Assembly (NCBI GenBank): GCA_028565715.1
Contig: JAOXYC010208906.1
Coordinates: forward strand, 1 to 11,380
Reading direction: 5' to 3'
Origin: Phoronis pallida
Lineage: Eukaryota; Phoronida; Phoronidae
DNA length: 11,380 nt
The notes below the pieces were generated by a model. That model saw nothing but the letters and a program-made list of their open reading frames with translations, was not told the origin of the DNA and did not search any database. Both the position numbers and the translations under genes were made by a program. Positions 1 through 7,963 of this stretch are shown piece after piece. Each line of letters opens with the position of its first letter. Within the stretch, counting starts at the first letter, position 1.

Positions 1-530
1 AATGGCCAAAGAAAATAAAGAAAGCATGGTTTTGAACAAAATATTAACTTATTAAAGATAATTATTATACCATTAGATGTAACAAAACAAATTTACTGAC
101 ATTATTCCAATCTATGGACAACTGAAGTGAAGAACTACAATATGCTGAATCCACCAACAATGCATTTGTCTGAGTGTGTGAAAATAAACACAATACAAAT
201 ATCAAATGAAACAGCCACTGGAATCTTTTTGAGAATTGATAATCGAAGCTATTTGAAAAAAATGTGGAGTTTATCAAATTCCAATATCTGGCTTAATCTA
301 ACTTATGAGTTATTAGAGTTCAACAAAATATTTTTTTTAGGTAAAAAACAACATTTCTAATTCAATGACCATTGAAACCATTATCAAACGCTTGCGTGTT
401 GCATTCTCATGCATAATCTGATGTAACACTGTGTCAATCAACCATTTCTCAGTAAAGCCACCTATTAAAGTATTATCAGCACAATAGGTTTTCAGCCATC
501 AGTCATCCATGGTCCAGCCATTTTGTCTTG
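1..530. other. 3' flank / 3' UTR of ERCC5
   Basis: This stretch lies downstream of the ERCC5 stop codon, which is read on the minus strand. The short open frames here look unlike protein and match nothing I recognise. On the minus strand no canonical AATAAA or ATTAAA occurs in this stretch. The weaker variants GATAAA (positions 270-275) and AGTAAA (positions 92-97) are the only poly(A)-signal candidates I see. The 3' UTR probably occupies part of this region, but its end cannot be placed from sequence alone. Confidence 0.4.
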
Positions 531-1088
531 TTATTCCTCATCACTAGAACTACTTTCAGACAGTTTCACCACCTTAGGAACTACAGTAGTTTTAGCTCTT
601 TTCCCTCCACCAGTTTTCACATTCCTCCCACTCGCCCTCTTCCCACGTCCTCTCCCACGCCCGCTACTTCTGCCCCTTCCACTGGGCTGAAGCTGCTCGG
701 GCAGTATACTTGCAGCCGCCATTTTGTTTCCGATAATTTTCGCACTGGCATGTGGTTGAGCCAACGTAGGACTCATCTTCATTTCAATTTCCTCACATGC
801 TTTTATACATTCCTCGTCAATGTCACTGTCATCTAAGAAATCGTCATCAGCATCTTTATCTTTGGCTTTTTTAGTAACCTTCCTAGGTTTTCTTGTTCTT
901 TTAGTCTTTGGTTTATTGAGAACATCAACTGCCTTTTGACGATTCATCTCACCATCACTGGGTGGATCATCTTTGTTTGTGAATTTTTTTACCACCCTTT
1001 GAACTCTTTTACTGGATATTTTCTTGCCTTTTACAGATTCTGTGTCAAGTGGATCACTTGTGAAAAAGTTTGTAATTTTTTTTTGCCT
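531..1088 (-). CDS. ERCC5: ERCC5 coding exon 15, PIP box and basic C-terminal tail
   Basis: Encodes residues 932-1116 and the TAA stop. QKKITNFF (933-940) is a full PIP box, Q-x-x-I-x-x-F-F, matching human QLRIDSFF, and should bind PCNA. A lysine/arginine-rich segment, [10 protein letters not shown] (992-1001), looks like a nuclear localisation signal. An acidic patch DDDFLDDSD (1012-1020), a GR-rich stretch (about 1068-1086) and a serine/acid end SSSSDEE follow. The tail is shorter than in human XPG and conserved only in character. Confidence 0.94.
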   Translation of the reverse strand, partial: RQKKITNFFTSDPLDTESVKGKKISSKRVQRVVKKFTNKDDPPSDGEMNRQKAVDVLNKPKTKRTRKPRKVTKKAKDKDADDDFLDDSDIDEECIKACEEIEMKMSPTLAQPHASAKIIGNKMAAASILPEQLQPSGRGRSSGRGRGRGKRASGRNVKTGGGKRAKTTVVPKVVKLSESSSSDEE

Positions 1089-4000
1089 CTGCAAAGATAC
1101 AAGCATCATTGCAAGTAATGGCTTACTAAATATCAAAATGTGATTTAATTGCAGTAAATTCATTGGACATCCACACTTGATTTATTTGTAATTTCTTCTG
1201 CAACTATATCTACACGTACCTGTGTTTCACTCATTTGCTTAATGACAGGTAAAATCATTTCATCAGTTTTATTCTTGTTCAATCCAAGCTTCTCCAGGGC
1301 AAATCTTGAAAATGCTAGTTAAGGCCATAGGTAAGTGATGGAGTAACGCAACCATGTATCATACACTTTTTTCAAATTTCTAAAGGAATTGCTTTTTTAA
1401 ACCAAAGGAAAAATATGTTTTTAATAGCAGATATCATCATTTTTAAATGATGATAAAAAGTCCAAATAGACCTGGAGACAAGAAATATGAGTCATTTCAT
1501 TTAAATTCTATAATATTGATTAAAGAGCGCAGGGCAGTGTTTTACCAAATAAGGTCCACTGTTACTGAGATGCCAACAGTGTGGTTTATAAAAAGATACT
1601 CTCTAATGAGATCAAGGTCAGGTTGTCCCCATGTAAACTTCTCTTCTGATACATCTACACTGGGATTCAGGAATGCTTCAACCACTGGCTGGCTTGGAAA
1701 ACCTGACGACAAAGAAAACTTTGCATTATCATAATTCACAACTCTCAAAACCAATTTTTAAAGTAAAAAAATATGAGAAAGTGTTTTAACACTTTAAAAT
1801 CTCTTAATTTTCAAAACAAAACATTTTAGAAAACATATTTATATATTTTTTAAGAAATCTCAGTGATCTAATATAGAAACACAATACATCAAGTTATTAA
1901 CTATAGGAAGACCCTCATTGCATAAGAATTGTCAAACTCAAGTGATGTTTTGTATAAAGTGTTTCACAGACTGATACATTTTAAAAACATCCAACTTACC
2001 CTCTTTCAATACAAGCTGCCGAAGTTGTGATTTGATTTTACTTTCTTGTGGAATGTTTTGCTGTTTCTGAGTTTCTGTCCACCATTCTCTGTAAAGAAGG
2101 GTTGGCCACTACAAACAACATCTCATAATTTGGCACAAATGTTGTTCTAATTATTTTTCATGAGTACAGAGCAAAAAAGAATACACGATTTTACTATCAA
2201 GCTGGCATACGCAAAAGTTACTGTCTTTGTTTTATCTAAAATTTTTTTCAAAAATCAGCTTTATACAGACCGACAATTATCTCCAAAAGTCTCCACACAA
2301 GACGTTTTTGGAATTGATTGACGGCACTCAAAGTTCAAACATTTTGTCAGAGTCAACCTATATAAAGGGTGAGTAAACCTTACTTGAACATTTTCATGGA
2401 ATGTAGTCCATCTTGATGTGGGAATTCACTGAGTATCTCCATGGCTGTGACGGGACCGGCATTGAATATTCCTTCAGTATAATCACAACCAGTTACTAGT
2501 GCTATACTGACAAATCTCCTTCTATCCAGTCCTGTAAGAGACCAATCAATTGAATAATGACATAGAATTTTCGTGAACAGGTTTTGCACAGGCACCAGAA
2601 ATACCTTGCCATTTTTCCTTTCACCTTTGTTTACACTTGAGAAAGGATGTGTGTCCGAAAGCTAGTGTTTTAACTGCTTTTACTATATACACCGGAAAAG
2701 TGCTGGATTTTAACCGATTTTAATTCATCTATAGAATAGACTCATATCACGAAGACGACATTTTAAATCCAAATTGAGATTTGAATGCAAAAAGATGCAA
2801 CTCGTGCATTTTTACTTGTAATGACTCACTTCTTGTTATTTTTATCTCAAATATGGATAAATTATTGTTATGGTATTGATATTCATAGATGTAATTGTAG
2901 TCAACTCTGGTAAGAGATCAGAAATATATAAAATTGATTGATAAAAGGGTTTATAAATGCATTGATGTTCAGATCCAAGGGACTACTATTTTCATTCCAA
3001 GTATTTCTCTATCATTTACTCAAGATAGCATTTTAATTAGAATGACAACCTACCAAAATGGCGTTCAATATCTGAGACTTTATACATCTTAACCACCTTG
3101 TCCTTGTTAAAGAAATTCCTGAAGACATTTGCACCACCAAACAGCCAGATGTCACTGTCATCTGTTATGCTCCCATTGGTCAGTTGAGCTAACTCAAGCT
3201 GTGCGCACTGAGCTTCTGCTTCAGATGGACTGACGATATAAGGCACACCAAAGAGTTTTAGCAGCTCCTGCAATGAAGAGTTATACTGTGCTTCAAGAAA
3301 CTTGCCAAAAATTCCAACAAATTGAAAGATCAAAACTACTACTTTTGAAATTGTGAGGTTCTAACCTACAATTTACAGATTACAATTTTTTTTCAGATAC
3401 TTTCAAATGCTTCAGCTGAAACTTTTCAAGAGATCTTTTTTCATTTTAATAAGATTTATCTAGACAACAAAAGTTGTGGTTGCATTGTAAGGATTATTAG
3501 AGGTACTACCTTATCAACTCAACACTAGTGACTGACTAACCTGTGAATCTGAGTACATCTGATCAGTGATTGTAACAGCTAGACGTTCCAGTCTACCCTT
3601 CTCCTGATGTAGTAGACTACCTTCAGTTGTAAGCTCAGCAGAAAGCGCTTCTAGTTCAGACTGTAATCAAACAAATAGCGCATATGTTGCAATTTTCACC
3701 AAACTATTGCAAAAATAATTTTATTGGAAATATATCCCTTACTCACTTTCAGAATATTACTTAAAATGAAAATCTCTAGTAGACTTATATGGTTATGCTG
3801 TGTCACATATCTCATTCTGATGAAATGGACATTTTTTAGACTTTATAATACTTTAAAAAAGTTATAAAGTCTAAAAAATGAAGAGTATCAGTACAAGGTA
3901 TAAAGTAAACTATATGGAGTGAATTGACATTATTTTCAACAGGTGAAGTATTACACTAACCTGTGACAAACCAATGAATTCATTCAATGTAGGTTTATTG

Positions 4001-7000
4001 GAGACATCCTCATCTCTTCTACGCTGACTGTCTTCTTCCTCATGAGATTCAACATGTGACTCAGACACCTGACTGGAACTTTCTGTGCTGGCTGCTACAG
4101 GTTGCTTTGAGGTTTGTGTTTCAAAGACACTTGCAGGGAATAGCTCATCTTGAACTGGGATGTTTGGTTCTATTGTTACTTCTAGGAATTCTGAGTCATC
4201 GTCATTGTCTGAACCTATACCACAAAAAATCTAAAGATGAATTGGAGAAGAAGCTTGCAATGAGTGTTTCATGTATTTTTGTTGTTTGAAAAGATCACTT
4301 TAAGGAATGAGTGCATAACAATTTTAATACTCTGTTTCTTTTAAGCATGTTTTTCTAATAAAATAAATAAGTTTGAGCAGCAATTACCCATCATTACTAC
4401 CACACCCTAAGTCGAATAGTAATAAAGTTAGTAAAAGGAACACACCTGCATCTCTCTTTTCAATAGCAAGATCCTTCCTCTTTGCAACCTCATTCGATGT
4501 AAACTTAACAAAATTGATATCCTGACTAGACTTCACAGTTGTATTACTTTCTTCATCATCAGACAATATAATTTTAGGCTTCAGGACATTTTCAAATGTT
4601 TCAGTTCCGGGCACAGAGTCTTCCTCAGGAATACTAACAATGGCCCTTGATATTATTTCCTTTTTATCATCAACTATTTCTACTTGTTTGGTTTTCAACT
4701 TTACATTGTCATGAGAACTCTCAACACATATTATTGGTTCATTTTCCGAGTCTTGTTCTTCGTCCCTGATAAATCCACCATCCAGCTCTTTAATTACAGG
4801 AGAGCTCACAATGCATTTGGTTTTTGACCCTTCATTTTCGGGAGAACTCTCAAGACATATTATTGGTTCATTGTCAGAGTCTTGTTCTTCGTCCCTGATA
4901 AATCCACCATCCTGCTCTTCAATTTCAGGAGAGCTCTTAATACATACTATTGGTTCATTGTCAGAATCTTGTTGCTCGTCCCTGATAAATCCACCATCAT
5001 TCATAGGCTTTTCTTCCAATGTGTCAGTCTGTTCATCAGCTTCACTTATAAACCCACCATCCATTACAGTTGCTGTGTTTTTGTCTTTGTTTTTCATCTG
5101 TATTTTCTCTTGTAGTTTTGAACCCTGGTCTGAATCATCATCCACAATAAACCCTCCATCAAGATGGCTTGTTTGACCTATTGATCTTCCTTGCGTTTGA
5201 GGTGTTTTAGTGTCAACAACTTCAAGGTCTTTTGATTCATGCATGCTACTGGTTTTACTTTCTACAAAGAAAAACAAAATTATTGTTGTGCTCTTAGCCT
5301 TAAAAAAGACAGTTTTTAATGAGTGGTTTATGCTCTCGGCTTTTTTTCTAGTCAGCACATACGTGGACTAAGGTACCAAAATATATTGCGTATTGTCAGC
5401 ATGTTAATTTCATTATTCCAGTCAAACTCACTTTGCTGGGCCAAGTAAGTTTTGGCAATGGGTGTTAAGGTGTGATATCGGCATGTATATATTTTTTGAT
5501 TGACATTTAAAAACTATGCAGAGGGCATACAAATATTCAGTACCTGTCTGCCGTGTGTTAGACTTGCTCTTGTGTCTGAAGTATGGTGAACACTCCTCAG
5601 TAATGGCATCCATGGGACTCTGTTTAGACACACCCTTTATAAGCAGGTAGTAAGATGTGTCCTCAGACAACACACGCTTGGACTGTAGTGTTTGATCATT
5701 GCCTGGAAATATAAGTGGCTACTTTACAAAACACTCAATGTAAAATATCTTTGTTTGAACTTTTTATGGCCATTTCAGATGCTGATTCTTTCTGCATTTG
5801 GAATCACCTACAAACCAAGAGGACTGGGCATATTACCATCATTGAGTCAACACATAGAAGATGTGTTCTGCAGTTGGGCGAATGACTTATATATTAAAAA
5901 CCACAAGAAAGTCCCTCTGTGATAATACTACCTTTGAAACCTCCAGTTGCCTCTGACATGAGTTGACTTGATGAAGACGTGTTCATGACTTTACGCACAT
6001 CTTCAATTTTCTGAGACAGCTTATTTTTCTTGAGCAGTCTTTGCATTTGGAAGTCTGAGAAATTGTTGGAGTCCTGAAATGGTCAGATAATAGTTTGTTT
6101 TTTCTTATGTGCAGTTTGTGAAATATGAAATCACAAAATCAATTTTTATTAAAAGTGGACAAAGCTAGGCCAATGTCCTTGCGCTTTTTATAAAAGGCTT
6201 GTGTTTAATAAAAAAGTTTTTCTCTACCCCTTGGAGGTTTCCGAGAAGCATTCTCCAATTTATTTTGATTTATATAATGTTGCTTTAGATATATTCTGAA
6301 CATGTCATCAAATAGTTTCTTTTCACATGATAATGTACTGTCTTGGAAAAACATATTTATGACAAAAACAGTTCACCTCTGGCATTTCATCCAATCTGGC
6401 CCAGGAAGTTGTCTTCTCCACTTCTTTGATTTCACTGAGAAGTTCATGCTGAATTTCAGCTGGTAGAGAATGGAAATCCTCGGACTCAGGATTTATTTGA
6501 CCCAAGTCTTGGTATAAAGAGCTGACTGTCTCCTGGAAGTCATTTCTATCCCATCCATCAAGCTCCGTTTGAATTCTGAAAAAAATATATTATTTTCTAC
6601 ACCCACTTGTAATTTAACAATGAAAATTAAATAGTAGTTTATTCAAATTTGCAAATAATACTCTGGCAGTGAGCACCCGAGGTCACATTTAAGTAATTTT
6701 TTGTCAAAAGTATACTCTGAAATAAACAAGACCACTCTATATCGAACAATAAAATACCACAAACAATTACATTGATGGCTAACTTCATGACCCATAAAAA
6801 TATCTTTTAACTTACTCATCCTCGTTTGCAACAGGCAGTGGTGGTAGATCAAATATATCATTGGATGATGTAGATGGCTGGACAGATGTACTAGAATCAC
6901 CAGCATTTCCTAGTGCACTATTGATGGCTTTCTTCTTCAGATAATTTGTGAGAATCTTTTGCCTTGTTTTTCCAGACTTTTCTGAAGCCTCTTCCTTCCT

Positions 7001-7826
7001 TTCACTGCGGGCATCCTAGGAATAAAATTAATTTCATTGCTAGTACACTAGTTTTATAAAATTAAATAGAAAATACTGTATAACTTCTGAATAAAATTCA
7101 GTGATTTGTGTTGCAGATTTTATCTTTATCACTAGCCAGTGCAGGAAAGTTGTCATGCTTACCAAAGTTTGCTTCTTCAAAATAGGAGCAGCTCCATCAA
7201 AGACAAACACAGGTTTGATTCTGTAATACAATAGTTTACATACTCGTGTAAACAACAACATCAAATGAGCGTTGGCCACTGCAGCACCCTGTCCATCCTT
7301 GTAGCCTTTCAGAGCTTGATTCAGCCATATGCTCACATCTGGTTGTGGTTTAGAAAAGTGTACATGCAAAATCAATACTAATTACACAGATGAATGAAGC
7401 GAACTTCTGTTAAACATTTTTGGTGGATCAGCTTTTTCATACAACAGTGAAACTTTAAAATACTTGGCACTCAGATACTGGTTAATTTTCAGCCTTACGG
7501 TAAAATCAGGCACAATGCAACATAAAACAAAAAAGTTATTTACTACTCTTAAAGGCATTCAGTTATGTCTTTGATGATTTAGTGTATTGTACCGAAGTTC
7601 TGCTGTAAGTTCAATAATCTGTTGAGAGGTGACTTTTTCAATCAATACAGTTTTGATATTTTGCCAATAGTAAAAATTTATTAGTGATGGTTTGCTAATG
7701 ATGGGGAAACACATATATCACATAGCATGAAAGGATACCGACAGCAAGAACCTTTCCTTCAAGAGATTCCAGTGTGACAGGACTTCCAATGGAATCAATC
7801 AGTTGCCAGAGGCCTGTAACACCCAT
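531..7826 (-). CDS. ERCC5: ERCC5/XPG DNA repair endonuclease, complete 15-exon coding region
   Basis: XPG (yeast Rad2) is the FEN1-family nuclease that makes the 3' incision in nucleotide excision repair and works with TFIIH in the nucleus. Coding exons, in minus order: 7826-7739, 7338-7163, 7015-6816, 6575-6377, 6073-5932, 5702-5544, 5261-4446, 4214-3961, 3660-3541, 3267-3054, 2531-2384, 2088-2000, 1702-1600, 1304-1220, 1088-531. The sum is 3351 nt, all introns are GT-AG and the phase never breaks, giving 1116 residues (human has 1186). The N domain is about residues 1-95 with D30 and D77. The acidic spacer is about 95-700. The I domain is about 719-850 with E734, E736, D757 and D806. A PIP box lies at 933-940 and a basic tail follows. 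The start was chosen because MGVTGLW matches the family N-terminus and the ATG has G at -3 and +4. SPATA4 lies divergently upstream. Gene identity is near certain. Individual splice sites rest on phase and alignment recalled from human XPG. Confidence 0.96.
1220..1304 (-). CDS. ERCC5: ERCC5 coding exon 14
   Basis: Encodes residues 903-931. [17 protein letters not shown] and LPVIKQM match human EFCQRYFGWNRTKTDES and FPVLKQL. The acceptor is TTCAAG, a less common AAG form. A TAG twelve bases upstream would put the wrong residues in frame. The donor is GTACGT and the exon ends in phase 0. Confidence 0.88.
1305..1599 (-). other. ERCC5 intron 13
   Basis: AT-rich intron without a recognisable gene. 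It contains a 22-nt hairpin at 1433-1454: arms ATCATCATTT and AAATGATGAT around a two-base loop. I see nothing else of note. Confidence 0.75.
1600..1702 (-). CDS. ERCC5: ERCC5 coding exon 13
   Basis: Encodes residues 869-902 plus two bases. [14 protein letters not shown] and [13 protein letters not shown] match human GFPNPAVAEAYLKP and FLWGKPDLDKIRE. The donor is the weak GTATCT. It was chosen because the following frame loses all similarity and because the phase fits exon 14. Confidence 0.92.
1703..1999 (-). other. ERCC5 intron 12
   Basis: AT-rich intron. The only structure seen is a short inverted repeat at 1778-1795 (AAAGTGTT / AACACTTT around TT). No coding or RNA gene signal is visible. 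Confidence 0.75.
2000..2088 (-). CDS. ERCC5: ERCC5 coding exon 12
   Basis: Encodes residues 839-868. [11 protein letters not shown] matches human SEWWHEAQKN, and [11 protein letters not shown] matches KKKLRTLQLTP. The acceptor CTTTACAG and donor GTAAGT are strong. Too short to be found reliably as an open frame on its own. Confidence 0.92.
2384..2531 (-). CDS. ERCC5: ERCC5 coding exon 11, end of I domain with helix-two-turn-helix
   Basis: Encodes residues 790-838. GCDYTEGI holds D806 (human D861 in GSDYTEGI). [14 protein letters not shown] is the DNA-binding H2TH segment, and EFPHQDG follows. The turn reads G-I-F-N-A-G rather than the usual G-I-P-x-V-G. This is tolerated in the family and does not suggest a pseudogene. 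The donor is GTAAGG. Confidence 0.96.
2532..3053 (-). other. ERCC5 intron 10, longest ERCC5 intron
   Basis: This 522-base intron separates the two I-domain exons. Positions about 2633-2770 have a different look: a GGA-TCC mini-hairpin at 2645-2656 followed by CGAAAGC, then a T-rich stretch with CCGGAAAAGTGCTGG. It may be a fragment of a dispersed repeat. The rest is plain AT-rich intron. Confidence 0.6.
3054..3267 (-). CDS. ERCC5: ERCC5 coding exon 10, catalytic I domain
   Basis: Encodes residues 719-789. [18 protein letters not shown] carries E734 and E736 (human E789 and E791). [12 protein letters not shown] carries D757 (human D812, the residue classically mutated for catalytic loss). NVFRNFFNK follows. 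All metal ligands are intact, so the enzyme should be active. The donor is GTAGGT. Confidence 0.97.
3541..3660 (-). CDS. ERCC5: ERCC5 coding exon 9, helix before the I domain
   Basis: Encodes residues 679-718 exactly (40 codons, phase 0 at both ends). [10 protein letters not shown] through [13 protein letters not shown] matches human LEELETLESNL through ERIAATVTGQM, the helical lead-in to the I domain. The donor GTTAGT repeats that of exon 8. Confidence 0.93.
3830..3880. repeat. Perfect 19-bp inverted repeat in ERCC5 intron 8
   Basis: The arms at 3830-3848 and 3862-3880 are exact reverse complements (CATTTTTTAGACTTTATAA and its complement) around a 13-base loop. The RNA of either strand would fold into a stable AT-rich hairpin. 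It could be a tiny foldback element or a chance-expanded palindrome. No target-site duplication is evident at its edges. Confidence 0.9.
3961..4214 (-). CDS. ERCC5: ERCC5 coding exon 8, TFIIH-binding-like acidic motif
   Basis: Encodes residues 594-678. DDDSEFLEV (residues 598-606) corresponds to human ESDGSFIEV. It fits the acidic F-x-x-V form used by several partners of the TFIIH p62 PH domain, here F603 and V606. The exon ends GLSQ before the donor GTTAGT. The TFIIH role is family knowledge applied by similarity. Confidence 0.9.
4446..5261 (-). CDS. ERCC5: ERCC5 coding exon 7, long acidic repeat-bearing spacer
   Basis: The largest exon, 816 nt, encodes about residues 322-593 and is probably mostly disordered. 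It contains five D-G-G-F-I motifs starting at residues 356, 389, 410, 439 and 482. The last three sit in near-identical acidic modules of the form [17 protein letters not shown], followed by a hydrophobic core and a serine pair. The acceptor TTGTAG and the donor GTGTGT keep phase 1 with the neighbouring exons. In vertebrate XPG the spacer contacts TFIIH. That the motifs do this here is inference. Confidence 0.93.
4714..4998 (-). repeat. Intragenic protein-coding repeat array in ERCC5 exon 7
   Basis: Three copies of a 23-residue unit are encoded at 4998-4930, 4911-4843 and 4782-4714 (residues 410-432, 439-461 and 482-504). Each starts DGGFIRDE, continues Q-D-S-(D/E)-N-E-P-I and ends in a short hydrophobic core plus Ser-Ser. 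Two shorter relatives begin at residues 356 and 389. The linkers are also partly repeated: [15 protein letters not shown] and SSPVIKEL. The unit grew by in-frame duplication. Confidence 0.9.
5544..5702 (-). CDS. ERCC5: ERCC5 coding exon 6
   Basis: Encodes about residues 269-321. [14 protein letters not shown] is the strongest family signature of the spacer (human VVSEDTSHYILIKG). The rest, through [16 protein letters not shown], is not recognisably conserved. The donor is GTACTG and the exon ends in phase 1. Confidence 0.93.
5932..6073 (-). CDS. ERCC5: ERCC5 coding exon 5
   Basis: Encodes residues 222-268. [19 protein letters not shown] matches human SDDFSQYQLKGLLKKNYL. It ends TGGFK, at the place where human XPG has an acidic GGFLKEV segment. 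The last base begins the next codon, and the donor is GTAGTA. Confidence 0.92.
6074..6376 (-). other. ERCC5 intron 4
   Basis: 303-base AT-rich intron with no coding, repeat or RNA gene signal that I can see. Confidence 0.7.
6377..6575 (-). CDS. ERCC5: ERCC5 coding exon 4, conserved spacer helix
   Basis: Encodes residues 155-221, including [17 protein letters not shown], which matches the conserved human ESEDFSSLPPEVKHEIL block in the N-terminal spacer. It closes with LDEMPE, like human FEAMPE. The donor is GTGAAC and the exon ends in phase 0. Confidence 0.94.
6816..7015 (-). CDS. ERCC5: ERCC5 coding exon 3, end of N domain and start of spacer
   Basis: Encodes residues 89-154. [11 protein letters not shown] aligns without gaps to the human basic stretch VKRRQRKDLAS, and the K-x-R-Q-K-I-L helix follows. 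The last third is serine-rich and ends in the acidic PLPVANEDE. The acceptor is CCTAG and the donor is GTAAGT. Confidence 0.9.
7163..7338 (-). CDS. ERCC5: ERCC5 coding exon 2, N nuclease domain core
   Basis: Completes D30 and encodes residues 30-88. [12 protein letters not shown] carries the first metal ligand. PVFVFDG carries D77, followed by LKKQTL. Length and spacing match human XPG residue for residue. The donor is GTAAGC and the exon ends in phase 0. Confidence 0.95.
7339..7738 (-). other. ERCC5 intron 1
   Basis: 400-base intron interrupting the D30 codon, AT-rich. First introns often hold regulatory sites, but I recognise none here. Confidence 0.75.
7739..7826 (-). CDS. ERCC5: ERCC5 coding exon 1
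   Basis: Encodes residues 1-29, starting [10 protein letters not shown], the N-terminal strand and helix of the XPG N domain. It ends with the first base of the D30 codon before the donor GTATCC. D30 is a catalytic metal ligand and is therefore split across the intron. An in-frame upstream ATG at 7901 was not used because nothing N-terminal to MGV is conserved in this family. Confidence 0.93.
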
Positions 7827-7933
7827 AACTAGTCCTACAATGAAATTTCCATTCCATGTACATAATATTGCAATGCTGAAATAATCTTTTTGACATCCCA
7901 AACTTTTGGGAATGGTGTGACACTAAAAAATGC

Positions 7934-7946
7934 ATTCTCCAATTTG
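7934..7946. repeat. Target-site duplication, ERCC5-proximal copy
   Basis: ATTCTCCAATTTG, identical to 8320-8332. The two copies bracket the non-LTR fragment. The last three bases overlap the first TTGAC unit of the tail, so the true duplication could be 10-13 bp. Confidence 0.85.
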
Positions 7947-7963
7947 ACTTGACTTGACTTGAC
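7944..7963. repeat. (TTGAC)4 tandem tail of the LINE fragment
   Basis: Four perfect TTGAC units (GTCAA on the element strand) follow the ORF stop codon. Short tandem repeats instead of poly(A) mark the 3' ends of several LINE groups, RTE-like ones included. This fixes the element's orientation and its 3' boundary. Confidence 0.92.

Noticed and set aside
127-360. Plus-strand open frame of 77 codons at the left edge
   Set aside because: Low-complexity AT-rich reading with no recognisable motif; it lies in the ERCC5 3' flank.
528-836. Plus-strand open frame of 102 codons with a serine/proline-rich start
   Set aside because: Antisense shadow of the GR-rich and acidic ERCC5 last exon.
4811-5176. 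Plus-strand open frame of 121 codons opposite ERCC5 exon 7
   Set aside because: It is the antisense of the repeated acidic exon. The repetition is explained by the minus-strand repeats and the reading resembles no protein.
5960-5990. Hammerhead-like TGATGAAG followed by CGTG
   Set aside because: It lies within coding exon 5, and I found no matching GAAA core or stems nearby.
7827-7901. N-terminal extension of XPG from an in-frame ATG at 7901
   Set aside because: The family begins at MGV, the extension is not conserved, and a likely acceptor lies between the two ATGs.
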